Shown here one piece after another: positions 1 to 11,714 of a stretch of DNA of 64,000 bases. The stretch's first letter is position 1; each line of letters starts with the position of its first letter. Location of the stretch: assembly GCA_021234155.1 (NCBI GenBank), contig JAJEKV010000016.1, positions 21,829,863 to 21,893,862 of the forward strand, written 5' to 3'. Under the pieces are notes generated by a model. The model saw nothing but the letters and a program-made list of their open reading frames with translations, was not told the DNA's origin and did no database searches. The position numbers and the translations under genes were made by a program. This DNA is from Isoetes taiwanensis (lineage: Eukaryota > Streptophyta > Lycopodiopsida > Isoetales > Isoetaceae).

Positions 1-330
1 CATTTGTCATATCTAACAAAGCACTTAAGCATGCACATGATGCTCATTCAAGATGTTTATTACAGATCCAGATGCAACTAGCAATGAGCAGAAATACAAC
101 ATAAAATTATCCTTTGGAGATGCTTCTATACACGACACGTTCTTCAAGCTTCAGAGATGTCATTTAAGTGGTTGGCACCTTTTCAAAAATCAACCTGGGC
201 TCCTCATGTAGAACCGAGGAGTGATCGTACTGGACTCCTTCAATTCACATTCTGTATATGTATTATCTTGTACTCATAAAAATGATTGGAATACAATAGA
301 AGTCAATGTAAATTGTTATGTGTGCCACCT
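1..330. repeat. Dispersed repeat, copy 1 (partner at 23240-23535)
   Basis: This stretch aligns by eye, same orientation, with 23240-23535. Both contain a block like TCTCACAAAGCAC near the start. Both contain CCTTCAATTCAC and TGTATATGTATT in the middle, and both end at GTCAATGTAAATTGTTA. The copies differ by small indels. No open frame is conserved between them, so it is more likely a non-coding repeat or a duplicated 3' UTR than an exon. It begins at or before the window edge, so its true left end is unknown. Confidence 0.7.
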
Positions 331-1433
331 CAAGAATAATATGATATCCATTGGTACTTCCATAATAATGCTTTCCAAACAGCTGGACCAAGTCAAGCTA
401 TGACAATAAGACTCGAAAAAAAAATCCCCATAAAGAACATATCTATTAGAAAGGTATATGTGGAATTAACTGCAAATCAATATCCCATACTTCATTTTTA
501 GGCAAGAACCATATGCTGTCTCCTATGTAGTATGCAGCAATTAACTGCTCCAAAACGTAGCACGAGTTCTTGGATTGAATAAATTATCTAAGAAGTACTA
601 TATTATGAACATTCATTTTTAATCCTTTCTATTATTATCTTTCAAATTTATGTTTATTCTCTCTGACACTACTTTGTGCATTTCTGTGTTTCATATAAAA
701 GGAAATTTACAAAGCATTAATTCATGGATTAATTCATGAATAGAAAAATCCACACCAAACTACGAGAACCTAGAAGAAGGGTTAGAGCCTTGGCCCAGTT
801 CTTGCTAACTGGTTGGTTCCTTGCTCTGTGCAGAGTCCGCTAAAAGGGCACAATTTTTTTCAATGAATTTATTACATCATTATAGTGCAAGGATTGTACA
901 AGTATCCAAAAGGCTAAGTACATTCATGTAGAAAGGAAAAATGGCAGACTGTGTGAGGCATATATAGCAGACTGTCAGAGTGCATAACTCTTCATGCTTT
1001 GTTCAGGAACCTCGAGAATGATCTTACATACTAGGAAGAAGAAACAGAATTATTTGTCTGTACTTCGTTTTCGCCATTTATGTGCCCAAAAAGCTAGTTT
1101 TCTTTCCATTGGCCAATCTCAAAAGCTCATATCATAAACTAGAAGTGCTCTTTTGGTTCTTCTAAATAACTAAAAGCAGAAGCAAAGATTGTGATGTACA
1201 GATTAAAGTTTTCTTCAAAAAGTTAGCCAGGGAACGTATTCATCCAAAAGCAGAAGCCTTTTGATTATTCTACGCCTCCTGGCAGTATTTTTTCTAAATT
1301 CTAACCTGCTGCATGATTTGTTTATGCTACGAAAGATTAAATCTGCAGATCCGTGCAATGATAGAGAATCAGAAAAAGAAGATTAGAAAAGCGAAAAAAC
1401 AAATCCATTTACAATATCAGCACTACATAAGTA
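331..1433. other. Intergenic, 3' flank of the VQ gene
   Basis: AT-rich sequence with no convincing open frame or repeat. It should hold the 3' UTR of the minus-strand VQ gene. A minus-strand AATAAA (TTTATT on plus, near 868) is the only polyadenylation-like hexamer I noted, and it is rather far from the stop codon. Confidence 0.5.
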
Positions 1434-2588
1434 TCATAGTTTCTCTGCAGAATGGTCGGCAGGAGATAACCAAGAATCCACAGCTGCAACAGCGGCAGCG
1501 GCCCTGTTCGAGCTCTCCTGATCCATTTCGTGCAAAATGTGCCTGTTGGGCTGTCTCTGATCCATCAAAATTCCGCATAGATCATTTGCATTGCTCAAAA
1601 CCGAGGATTTTCCATCCCAAATTTGCTGCTGTGGATGCATTTGTGGCCCAAAAGATGTAGCAGAAGAAGAAATATTAGAAAAGATGTCTGCTAGAAAAGG
1701 ATCCTGAATTCGTTGCATTCTACAATTCTCAGAAATGGGTCTCTGTGCTGCAGCGGCAGGCAGGGAAGAATAATCTAATCCACCCATAAAATCTGTTTTA
1801 GCAAAAGGAAGATGTTGGGAAGGGAGATTTAAGGCAGAGCTGTAACGGAGAAGGGCAGATTGGTCAAGAGGAGGAGCTATGGAGGGCAAATTCGGCATGC
1901 CAAATGCAAGAGGTCTGGTGGGCTGAGGCCTGACAAGGCCGGAAGTAAGCAAGTGATCTAATCTGCCTCTGTGGAGCGACGGATTTGAAACAAATGGAGG
2001 ATTTCCTGGAATACCAGTTAGCTGCTGCACCATAGCTCGAAAATTTCCGGTGTCAGCTTCAAGAATAGTTGTCGGAGGGCGTCTGGAAGCTCTGGACCTT
2101 TTCTTTCCGACCTTGGCAGAAGAAACGCCCACAGAAGAGCCTGCGCTAAGGGAAGCATTAGGGCTTTTGGAGCCAGTATTATTGGACGACCCAGAAGTGA
2201 AAAATCCGCCAGATCCCGGAGCGGGAGCTGCCATGGCTCCAATCCGTTCAAGAGATGGGGGATTTGACGGGTCCTGAGATGGGGATCTGGCAGAGGTGAG
2301 GGATGAAGAATCGAGGAGTTTTTCGTCCACCATGGGGTCGGATTTGGGCGAGAAACAGCTGCTGAGGGCGTCAACGAGCGATTTGGACAGAATGGGCAGC
2401 GTTTTTTGCTGAGCACAAGAAACAGCGGTAGAGGGCGTGGATTCTCGGGAAGCGAGTTCCTTCTGCAATGCCTCTGTAAAAATCCTTGTGTCACTCTGCG
2501 CAGCTTGTGCTAGCCATACATTGTCGGATGCCCTCATAGATCTGAGATTTTCTTGCAGCGAAGGTAGCTTCGATTCCCATGCTGCCAT
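1434..2588 (-). CDS. VQ motif-containing protein (WRKY cofactor type)
   Basis: A 384-residue single-exon protein. VQ proteins are plant nuclear cofactors that bind group I and IIc WRKY transcription factors and some MAP kinases. The signature FRAMVQQLTG lies at about residues 183-192, matching the family core FxxxVQxLTG. It is preceded by a basic stretch, KVGKKRSRASRR (about 159-170), a likely nuclear signal, and by PPTTILEADTGN, typical of this subfamily. The rest is Ser/Pro/Gln-rich low-complexity sequence, normal for VQ proteins, with an N-terminal block MAAWESKLPSLQ. I chose the ATG at 2588 over an upstream in-frame ATG at 2684. The extra 32 residues are a Lys/Arg/Gly-rich run unlike the family, and the 2588 ATG has a good context with G at +4. 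VQ genes are often intronless. No frameshift or stop is present. The specific WRKY partner cannot be told from sequence. Confidence 0.88.
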   Translation of the reverse strand: MAAWESKLPSLQENLRSMRASDNVWLAQAAQSDTRIFTEALQKELASRESTPSTAVSCAQQKTLPILSKSLVDALSSCFSPKSDPMVDEKLLDSSSLTSARSPSQDPSNPPSLERIGAMAAPAPGSGGFFTSGSSNNTGSKSPNASLSAGSSVGVSSAKVGKKRSRASRRPPTTILEADTGNFRAMVQQLTGIPGNPPFVSNPSLHRGRLDHLLTSGLVRPQPTRPLAFGMPNLPSIAPPLDQSALLRYSSALNLPSQHLPFAKTDFMGGLDYSSLPAAAAQRPISENCRMQRIQDPFLADIFSNISSSATSFGPQMHPQQQIWDGKSSVLSNANDLCGILMDQRQPNRHILHEMDQESSNRAAAAVAAVDSWLSPADHSAEKL

Positions 2589-3336
2589 ATAGCCGATTCG
2601 ATTCCCCTGTTTTCCGATTCTTTTTCTTGATCTGTTTTTCCCGATTCTTCCCCTTTCTATTTCCTTGAATCTGCCCACTTCCAAGAACCACGCTTACTCT
2701 TGATCCCCTACACCAGACCAGTTCTGATCCCAAGAATACCCCCTGCCCATTTTCTAGCTGGCATCAAAAACCCCAAATCGCAGCAGAAAAATCAATCCTC
2801 CGGCCCAAAAATCCTCACCCCACAAATTTTTGCCCGCCCAAATCGCAGACACTCAGGATTCGGAGCTTTCTGCTCTAAAACTCACGAATCTGCTTCATAT
2901 GCAACAGCGACAGCACATTTTTTGATGCGCCCACTCCAACCAATCCACCAAACCCAATGAAAAACTGCACTGCATAAGACAAATCCTTAATTATGGCCTC
3001 GGAACCGATCGAAAAGTGGGTCAATGCCGGATTCGAACAGCGAGTTCTGTTCGTTTTTTTGGATTGAAAAGCCTGTGGGTTGAATCAGAAAAGAGAACTG
3101 GGCGTGTTTTTGGATCGAAGAGCTGGGCTCGTCATTTTGTGCCTTGAGCCTTGCGTAGACGCGTAGAGATCTTGTTTGGGTCCATCTGGGCCGTTGGATT
3201 GGCTCCGTTGAGGTAATATCGGCCGTTGGATATGTAGTTCAATGGCGTGATGAGTCAGCATGATGGCATGTGCCACGTCATTCGAAAGTTCTAAAGGGAG
3301 GGTTACGAAGGTGCAATCTATGGTTCCAATATATAG
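2589..3336 (-). promoter_or_regulatory. 5' leader and putative promoter of the VQ gene
   Basis: Upstream of the VQ ATG on the minus strand. A TATA-like CTATATATTGG lies at about 3327-3337. Two bZIP-type sites sit close together: TGAGTCA at 3251-3257 and, on minus, TGACGTGGCA at 3271-3280, which holds the ABRE core ACGTGGC. Two copies of GGCCGTTGGAT (ATCCAACGGCC on minus) lie between 3185 and 3235. If the TATA is real, the bZIP sites would be in the leader, so the transcription start may instead be nearer to 2900-3200. All of this is motif reading without expression evidence. Confidence 0.3.
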
Positions 3337-3379
3337 TTTTTTTTTTTAATTAACCCTTTTTTTAAATCATTATTTGACC

Positions 3380-3404
3380 TCTTTTTTTTTTTTTTTTTTT
3401 TTTT
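3380..3404. repeat. Poly-T tract
   Basis: A run of about 23 T interrupted only at its edges, behind a shorter T run at 3341-3351. On the minus strand it is poly(A) just upstream of the VQ promoter region. It may be the tail of an old retrotransposed insert, but no body is recognisable. Confidence 0.7.
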
Positions 3405-5684
3405 GGTGCTTACTCTATGGTCCACATTTGGTAATATGTCTTGCTTTGTGCCATACCTGGAGCATTCATCTTATCCATCCCCACCAACGTTGTCGAATAT
3501 TGGTTATATTAATCTGCTCTCTCCAGCCACATCTTCTCATACGTATCTTCCTTTAACTGCCCCTCGGTCAAATGCCAATTCTATACACCCTCTCGTCGCT
3601 ATCACAATTGACTACTTCTGTAGGTTCCTTGACAGTTGAAACTCATGCATTCATTCATCAGCTTTAAACATGGTTTCCATCTCCTTTCTGTTCTATTACA
3701 CAAGACTCTGAGGTTTTACATCTTTGATGTTTTCTAAAGCAAACATAGGGCGCCCGGCCCAAAGCTGGGCAACATCTGAAGAAGCTTCCTGCCCGCACTG
3801 CTTGACTTGTACTAACTATGTTGTAGCTCATTACTGAAGCAACATTAAGGAATCAAAACACTTGCAAGTGCTTTCTGAGGCTCAACGGCGTTGAAATCAC
3901 TTTCTGACTTCTGCTTCTTCTTCTTCTTCTTCTTCTTCTTTTTATTCTAGCCTCTAACGTCTGCCTATGCCATAGCTCGCTATCAAGCAATTTTCATGAT
4001 CTGGAATATTTCCTAGTGCCTAATGATGTTCAAGGTTGTGGTCGATGTAGTATTCCTTCATTTTAACTGATATAGGACATGTAGAGAACACCTAAGTCTG
4101 ATAGACTCGCATCTTTTAGGCACTGAAACGACCATTAACTCCAAATTAACTAATGAAAATATTTCTATTCACTTAGCTTTTTGTTCCAAAAGACAAAGAA
4201 TCCATCATGTCACTGTGGAGACAAAAAAAAAGGGAAAGAAATTGTCATCCTATCCAACCAAAAGGAATCATGTTATAGTTTGAGATTGACAGTCAAAGAT
4301 TGGGGGGAGATCTACAAATAAATATGACGTGAGGAGAGGACTAATTAGATAAGAGAGATTATTTAATTTAAGGATTTAATCACATAAACAATGAATATGA
4401 ACTCTTAGTTTGACGGGATAACAGTAAGTTGAATTCTTCTGGTCAACAAAAAACTACATGCACTTGGATTTAAAAGTTATTCATATGAGTGTCATAATTT
4501 CTGGTGCATTAATTTATTTGTTTTCATCCACATGAATTTAATGCCCAGCTCATCGTACATTGTGTTGTACAATATGGATGGTGGATACATATGTTGACCA
4601 TTTGTAGTCCACTCTATTTTAAGTTAGAAGAAGTTTCTTAATTCCAAAAATATTGTTGCCTAGATTCATTATCTAGTTGCTTATTTGTTTGTATGCAGTT
4701 GATATCTTCTATTATATAAAATTTGACTAAAATAACGAGAATATAGAATAAAAATAACTTAAAAAACAATAAGAAATTCTTGGAAGACTAGCTGTCCATC
4801 TTTCCTGAAGCGGTGGAATGCCCTGGTTTTAAGGTATAACATGAAATGTCTAACAATAGGAAGACAAGCCAAATTTTGAACCGTTTCTTTTTAACTAGTG
4901 TTTAGTGAAGAATAAACCTCTTAATTACGTCCTTCCATGGTCCCCATAATAGTTATTTGATTGTTTGCAACAATACCTTGAAAGGAACTTTCACTTGCAA
5001 TATATACATTTGGTGTTTGGACCACCAGTGTTTGGTATATTGGTGCATACGTACACAAGAGACCCCTCCCAAGGGGAGTTTGCTCTTTGTTGATGTATAA
5101 ACCAACTGCATGAAATGAGGGGGGTTTTTAAAGGGGTACCTGTATACATATACTAATGCAAAAAGTACGTTATTTGAGATAACATCTCATACAGGCCTCG
5201 AATTTAGATTTTGCAACAAAAATGTCGGCGTTTATTTATGCTTACCGGATTTTTGAGAAAAATACCCTCAACTTGCCAGATTTAACACTATTCTATGAAA
5301 TTTCACCAAAAATTTACCTGCATCTATTTTAGCAAATCGGATATTTCCAACTAACCGGATATTACGAAAGAAACCCCCATTTTTTAGACCCTTGATCTCA
5401 TATATAAATATGAGGGGCAAGTTCATATGAAGGTTAGCACCGTATAGAAGCATTAAGGGCGCATTTTTTATAACAGCTTTCTTGCTTATACGTGAAGAGA
5501 TCGGGTTTAAGTAATGTAATGATACATATATATGTATACTTCACTTATGCAGTTTACTTTATCATTTTGAGAGTTTACATGAAATACTTGCTGGAGTTTT
5601 TTTTTTGTTTTGCTAAGAGTTTTGTGGTTTTTTATTTCTACAATTTGTTTTTGTGTGGAAGGGTTACAATGTCTCATAATATAA
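3405..5684. other. Intergenic, microsatellite at 3912-3944
   Basis: No credible gene. A (CTT)n microsatellite of about 10 units occupies 3912-3944. The remainder is AT-rich. Around 5095-5150 is a G/T-rich piece (GGGGGGTTTTTAAAGGGG) resembling pieces near 6945 and 9310, probably transposon debris. Confidence 0.5.
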
Positions 5685-6890
5685 ATGCACGTATAAATAT
5701 AGAAGGAAGGAAGTATATTTTAACATCTGCGGAGGCCAAATCGTCCTATGAGACGGTACATGCACTACACAAAGTAGATAAAAACCACACCAAAAATACA
5801 AATGTTACTATACGATGTGTCCCTACTACTGGGATGAAAAACCCCCCACGTGGCAGGAAAAACCCTAGTACTAGGCTCTCAGATCCCCTGTCTTGTAATG
5901 GATACTTTGATGGTGGAGACCTGCAAAATGTAGGGTGCGAGACGTGCAACCATCGATGATGCCAGCAAGTGATGCAGCGGTATCTCAGAGAATCTAAGAT
6001 TAGCATGTGCTGCTCGGATGTGCGTACATACTGGACACTCCTGCAGAGCATGGTGCTCATCTTCTACTGTTTGCATGTAGCAACACTGGCACATTCTCTC
6101 ATGATTCTTTGCCCTTCATTCGTACTCCAACGACATGTTTCAATTCTGAGATGATGGGACCCCGTCTCTATAGAGGCAACAACTCTCTGTTTCTTTATAG
6201 ATATGTGTGCTTTCAATACTGTTGTGGGCCATGTTCCAGCACTAGATTAACCTACATGCGGTAATGCTCTGTTTTAGGCTTCGCAAGAGTGGCTGCATTC
6301 TACAAAGTGGTAGCAAAGCGCTCATTCATGTGTGCATCCTATCCCTCGGCATCAGGCATAGCCACAATCTATTGGTAGCCTATAGACCATGTTGCGAACC
6401 ACCCCTTACAGCCATACTCTCTTCAACTGTTGTAGCCCTTGTGCCAATAACAAAGCCCTAGGTGGAAGACGTGTATCCATGCTATTGACCTTATGGAAAT
6501 ATGCAAGATGTCTGCTCATAGCGGAATGTTGCAGGAGCCAGAAATCAGTCTCATATAGCAAAATCGAATAAGGCACCATATCCTTGACACTTAGGCTGTA
6601 TGTCAAAAGGGCCTTTTGCACCCTCTCTAACTTATCCCAGGTGTTATTGCTAATTGCTGGACCCCAGACCTCCACCCCATACAACAATACTGGTTCAACG
6701 AGTGCTTTAAACAGGTGTGCTCTACATGCCCATAGAGGTCTATTCTGTAGCAGCTATTCTGCATAGCATGCAGGGCTTTCCATCCCGCGGTGACCCTTCT
6801 TTCCACACAATCATCCCATAGCATGCTAGTGGAAAGTCACTCCCAGATACTTGAAGGTCCTTACGACATCTACCTTCTATCCATTCTAAT
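5685..6890 (-). mobile_element. Fern-type LINE fragment, 5'-truncated, with 3' tail
   Basis: Remains of the C-terminal half of a non-LTR retrotransposon polyprotein on the minus strand. Pieces in several frames read FKYLGVTF (about 6860), then WGPAISNNTWDKLERVQKAL and LQHSAMSRHLAYFHKVN (6406-6687), then a zinc-knuckle-like CQCC...EDEHHALQECPVC near 6000-6080. These line up in order with the LINEs at 10042-11454 and 58195-59953. The 3' end (5685-5720 on plus) has the 3' motif GGCCTCCGC followed by a (GAAG)n tail, that is (CTTC)n on the element strand. Frameshifts and stops mean it is dead. The 5' end was lost before the reverse transcriptase core. Its tail unit differs from the (TTCTA)n tail of its relatives, so it belongs to a sister subfamily. 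Confidence 0.8.
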
Positions 6891-7029
6891 AGAGATCTGG
6901 GATATCATGCTGCGAGGAGAGGATTGGAGGGGTTTTAAAAATTATGAGGCCATATGTGAGGGGTTTTCTTTATAAGAAAATACATATATAGGGGTTTTTA
7001 TGTACTCTTATGCACGCACATGGCGTATC

Positions 7030-7250
7030 CTTTATAAGCATAGGTGCATCCCCCAAGGCCCCTTAGAGGATTGAGAGTTCTTGGATAGGCATATTTGCCA
7101 GTTGCGCCTCTCTCAATTGTAGATATCCTCGTTTATAGGGTATGCTCCCACAAATTGAGGACATCGTATAGCGAGATTAATGAGGTACTATAAGGTAACA
7201 ATTTTTTTGGTGTTGATTCTATACATATATTGTACTCATTTGTGGGAAAA
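7030..7250. repeat. Dispersed repeat related to the 9046-9313 MITE
   Basis: Shares blocks with 9070-9260: TTGGATRGGCATATT, GATCCTCGTTT or ATATCCTCGTTT, GGGTATGCTC and GTACTATAAGG or ATACTATAAGG, in the same order and spacing. It lacks the clear terminal inverted repeats of the 9-kb copy, so it is probably an older, eroded member of the same family. Confidence 0.55.
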
Positions 7251-9045
7251 AATCAATGCTTCCACTGCATCACCCCTCCTATGTATATGTGCTCAAACGA
7301 AGAAAACGTTCCTCTTGTACACTCACCAATATCAGGGCAGAAGAAAGTACCTACTAAAGACGAAAGCATTTCTAAAGCACATGAACCTCTAGTTGAAAAG
7401 CATGGGAAAGCCGAAAGTACCTTACAAGAAATAAGCCCTGTCGATAAAGAAGATAGTGCTACCTCGATATAACCTAATAAGCCAACTTTTCCTCTAGAAG
7501 CCAAGTGGAAACTTGAAAAACATATTCATCATGATGCCATGCTAATAAACCAGACCAACCTAGCACTGAGGAAGAAATCTTTAATCCGGAGAGAATATGC
7601 ACCATATTGAATAGACAACCTGGCCCTAATGTAGAAAGGTGTAAGCTTGCAGGATGAATAAAAGCCTGCAGCACAATGCAATAGATGCTTCCAGATATGC
7701 AAGTTATACCTTTTCTTCTTGATGGGGCCCTGCTTATTCTTAGGGCAATATCCTTACACCCAAAGCACAGCATGGAGGAAGAATGGACATCCACAATTCA
7801 TTCAAATCTCTCTTGGAGTCTTTTGTTTGCTGCAAGCCCCACAACTCTTGTCTAGCAAGAGCCATGTATTCAATAACAGAGCTTCATTTTTACCCACAGC
7901 TAGATTTCTACTACAGTTCACTACCATAGGGCCGAAAATAAAGAAAATCAAACACAAAAGGCATATTCAGACAAAATTGTAGATGCAGCAGAGTCCCTGC
8001 CATCGGTCTGCACCGCATCTCATAGAGCGGCCCAAACAGATTTTTTAGGAAACATGACAAAACAGCAGCAAGAAAGTCACGAGCAGACCAATCCATAAAG
8101 TTAAGGGCGATAGCCGAAAACAGGTAGGCGAAAGAACCTACACTTAAGAAACAAGAAACACAAAACTTCAGATCCAAATGAGAGAGGATTGGGTAGGGGA
8201 GGATTTTTTTGTCGAAAAAAGCTTAATAGCATGTACCTTCTCGCTATGGCAGAGCAGCGGATGCCCACAAGAGCTTATTTAGTTGGACTAGATAAGGCAG
8301 AAGATGGCTTTGAGATAGCCATAGACACGACAAATTGCAAAGAAGGGAAATCAAAATGAAAGGGTACGAGAAAGTATCGATCTCTGTGTGTTTTTCAATC
8401 CGACTAATAGGCCCGACTAATAGGCTCGACCGAAGAAGTTATTCCATGACCACCTCCATCTCCATGCCTACTTTTTGCCCATTTTCTAATTTTTATGGCT
8501 GTAGATCTTGGAAAAAGAGGATCTAATGGCAAAAACTAATGCCAAGTCGGTTTTTGATGAGGTGGAGATGTTATGTGGATAGGCTAGAATTGCAAGAAAG
8601 GTTGTAGGCTTGGTTGGGCTGGTGTGCTAAAAGGGAAAAAAAAAAACAAAAAAAAACAAAACAAAACCAAGACATTACTGCTCATGCTTGGGCATATGGC
8701 TCCATAATGGATGCAATGGATATTAAAATTAGCCCCCCATAGAGATATTAAAATTACCCCTAAGGATATAATATTAACCCCAATAGGGATAACAAAATAT
8801 TTAAATTAGCCCCATAGGAATATTGCCAATTCCTTAGGGATATTGTCAATGCCAACATTTTGGAGTATTTTGATTTTATTAAAACAAAAAATATTTTTGT
8901 CGAAGGAACCTGGTCAAGTCGAGTAGAATTAGGATGAAAACTTGAACTGAAACTTGGTCAACAAAACCTGGGCCAATTGAAACCTGGTCGATGTTGTTTG
9001 GCCAGTCAATGTTGTTTGGCCTTTGGTGTTTGTATTCACACGGGG
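7251..9045. other. Intergenic; A-rich tract and short tandem repeat
   Basis: No recognisable gene. An A-rich tract with (CAAAA)n character lies at 8635-8670. From about 8715 to 8850 a unit of roughly 30 bp with GATATTAAAATTAGCCCC or a variant repeats four to five times. The rest is unassigned AT-rich DNA. Confidence 0.5.
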
Positions 9046-9313
9046 GCATATTCACACGGGGGGTGACTCTCAGCAACGAGAGCTGTTGGATGGGCATATT
9101 CACGACTTATTCTTTGATTTGGACCGTAGATAGCGATCCTCGTTTGTGGGGTATGCTCGTAGAAGTTTTTTTATACTGTATAATGAGAGTTGTGAAATAC
9201 TATAAGGTTTGAGGCAATGTACTCAATAGTGTTTATTTCATGCATGTATTATATTTTTTTAGGGGGTATAAAGGGGCTCTCGCTGCTCTATATCACCCCC
9301 CGTGTGAATATGC
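9046..9313. mobile_element. MITE-like element with 21-bp perfect terminal inverted repeats
   Basis: The 21 bases at 9046-9066, starting GCATATTCACACGGGG, recur exactly as reverse complement at 9293-9313. The pairing continues inward imperfectly through a block AGCARCGAGAGC on each side, giving arms of about 40 bp. Total length is 268 bp and no coding capacity is present, as expected of a miniature inverted-repeat element. Just outside the left arm, ATTCACACGGGG is repeated. I could not identify a clean target-site duplication, so the superfamily is open. Confidence 0.7.
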
Positions 9314-9862
9314 ACCCAAACCAAAGGGGGTTTTAGGGGGAATTTAATTTTAAGTGTTGGATGTAATGATTTGTGTTAACTAACAATTTTTTTGGCACTT
9401 TCGGGGCCTTGGGGATGGTGTAGAGATGGATGAAGAAAGTTGATGTATCCAACCAACCATAATGACAACACATCAATAGGGTCTTCGCCATGTGCAGGTG
9501 GTGGTTGCGCTGATGGTGGCAAGACTAATTGAACTTGATCTTCATTTATTGGGTTCTCTGGTATAGTAATAATATTTGGATCAACATCGTGTTGACTTCA
9601 GGCATCAGAGGAATGTCATGTGGAATTTGATGGATTGGGAGATTCTATAGTCTGCATGAAGATAAAGGAAAGAAATTGGTTAGATTAATACGAGGGAGCC
9701 CCTGGAATACTCTCCCCACTTTCCATGCTTCCATACATCAAATTTTGCTAATGTGGAACTCTTTCGTGGATTGCAGGCCAAAGTTTGTACGTCTGATAAG
9801 GTTGACGTGCTAAATAGGCAATAGGAACAAAGTCACAACATTTTTCTAGTATTATTAATAAT
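9314..9862. other. Intergenic
   Basis: No gene or repeat recognised apart from the hairpin repeat that follows at 9863. Confidence 0.4.
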
Positions 9863-9908
9863 ACAAGAAATTTATCGCGGTGGCCGCAGCCACCGCGAAC
9901 ATTTCTCT
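9863..9908. repeat. GC-hairpin repeat, copy A
   Basis: Member of a three-copy family (others at 45211-45253 and 56878-56920). A perfect 10-bp stem, TCGCGGTGGC at 9875-9884 with GCCACCGCGA at 9889-9898, closes a 4-base loop. It is flanked by ACAAGAAATTTA on one side and ACATTTCT on the other, which form a weaker extension of the stem (AGAAAT with ATTTCT). An AT trinucleotide run (TATTATTAATAATAC) precedes it on plus. In this copy the middle stem pair is T-A or A-T where copy B has C-G, so both arms changed together. Confidence 0.75.
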
Positions 9909-10041
9909 TATTCGTTTTCCTTATGCTTTGGAAGCGCATCTAAAGACAGAATTTTCACGATGTTCAATTGGTACCAAATAACACCCTATCATACACGAAA
10001 AATGCAATGAATTAAGACAATATTTTTGAGAGAGGGCAATA

Positions 10042-11454
10042 TAGAATAGAATAGAATAGAATAGTTTTTTTAACGTCCACGAAGACCAATAGGTCATGGG
10101 ACCCATACAATGGGCTAGTACAATCATTACTACTAGGATTAAAAAACCCCTGCCTCGAAAGGTTTTCAAGGGAAAAACCTTTGCAGTAATGATGATACTA
10201 GGCAAGCTTAGATAATGACTACTGAGGCCTCAGTAATTGCAGACGTTTATCTAGAACCTCAAGTATATATAATGCCAAGTCATGCACGGATGGTCTTGCG
10301 AGAAGTTGTTAGGCGTGGAATGGAATGCTAAAAGGTCGAAAAATGATTCGGACTATCTCAAAAGCGAGGGGCAACTTCGAGAAGAGTATGGCTTTCATCT
10401 TCAATAACACATGGCGGCAACATGCACATAGTCGCTTCCGCGACAATTGCGGCGCTCCCATCTACTGTCTCAATCGTAGCTTCTGTGGGACCCGTGCGAA
10501 TTGATGCAATAGCTACAAGCTTGTTCTGGACAATGAAGCAAGCAAATAAGCTTGGGGCCCTGGTGCCAAAGTGGGATTTATGTGTGCATGATAATGACCC
10601 GGTTTTCACTTGGGCCAAAGTAAGCTGCGTCCCATATCTTTTGAGAAAAAGCGACCATTAAAATATTGTTGCAAAAGCTTCGGGATCGAGGCGGCAAGCA
10701 TCAGGCGGTGCTCCGGATGCACAAGTCCAACGGGCAAACCATGTAGTGCAATGCTCTTTCCAACATCGTTTCAAGCCGAGGAGATTTGACCATGGCAAGT
10801 GCAAGAACAAGATACCTAACATCATCCATGTGGTGCACCTTGCGGATATAGTGGAGATGGCGCTTCATGGCAGAATGTTGAAGAGGCCAAAACCTGTCTC
10901 TTGTAAAAAGAATAGCATAGGGCACCGTTGTTTTAACTCAAAATTTGTAAGTGAGAAAGGACTTTTGCACCGCTCCAAGCTCTCCCAAGCACTAGCACTA
11001 ATGGCGAGGCCCCACACACTTGAACCATCTGATAAAGCAGGCTCTACCAAAGCCCAAACAAGTGGGCTTTTCGGTGGCCAATCATGAATTTCTGGTGGAA
11101 ACAATTGTTTTGCATTGCATAGAGTGCTCTCCATCCAGCTGACCACCGGCTTGGTAATACTTTGTTCCCGAGTGTGTTCTTACAATTCTACACCAAGATA
11201 CTTGTAGCTATCTACAACTTCAACCAGCGGCTATCATAGTGCATAGGGGAACATTTGGCGAGAAGATTGAACTACCAAAAGCTTGGTCTTTTGCGGTTAA
11301 CCGGAGATTTTGTGTTCTCCAGCTGTCGCGGAAAATGTTCTTTTGCATACTAGCAGCGGTATGTGCCAGAAGTGAAACATCATCAGCATACATAAGTTGC
11401 CTAATGATATAGTGTGCCAAATGTGGACCTCCGCCGCCATGATTATCAAGCCAT
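10042..11454 (-). mobile_element. Fern-type LINE, 5'-truncated, with (TTCTA)n tail
   Basis: Minus-strand copy of the same LINE family as 58195-59953. It aligns with it almost base for base from the tail (AGAAT repeats on plus at 10042-10064) through the conserved 3' UTR (10065-10200) into the coding part. That part includes YADDVSLLAHTAASMQ at about 11345-11400. At about 11454 the homology stops abruptly after AAGCCAT, the usual 5' truncation of target-primed reverse transcription. The reading frame is broken by many small indels, for example a deletion around 11220-11340 relative to the better copy. No clear target-site duplication was found. Confidence 0.85.
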
Positions 11455-11574
11455 GATTATGAAAGAAAAATAGATAAGGATCAGTAATAGGTAAACAATT
11501 TTGGCCTAAGATTTACATGGCAAAGACCCTTTCCTATCTTCTTTTTTAAAAAGGCAAGGTGTTGGTAGTTGTGC

Positions 11575-11665
11575 CGGAGCGCCGCATGTAACGCCGCATG
11601 CGGCGTTCCTCCCTCCCCCTTGCGGGACAGTTTTCCCTTGCGGCACATTTTCCTTTTTCAATACT
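11575..11665. repeat. GC-rich palindromic patch
   Basis: Contains a perfect 18-bp palindrome, AACGCCGCATGCGGCGTT, at 11590-11607, followed by CCTTGCGGGACAG and CCTTGCGGCACA, a short direct repeat. It contrasts with the AT-rich surroundings. It may be the end of an unrecognised transposon. Confidence 0.5.
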
Positions 11666-11714
11666 ATTCAATACTAAGTTCAAATTATAGATTTCCTCCG
11701 TTTTGACTTCGGCA

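Noticed and set aside
2018-2494. 158-codon frame overlapping the VQ gene
   Set aside because: A shadow of the VQ coding sequence in another frame, with Pro/Leu/Arg-rich composition and no motif.
9748-9939. Small protein with the string NVRGGCGHRDKFLV
   Set aside because: The string is the GC-hairpin repeat in translation and recurs with copy C (NVHGGLGRRDKFLV); it tracks the hairpin, not a protein family.
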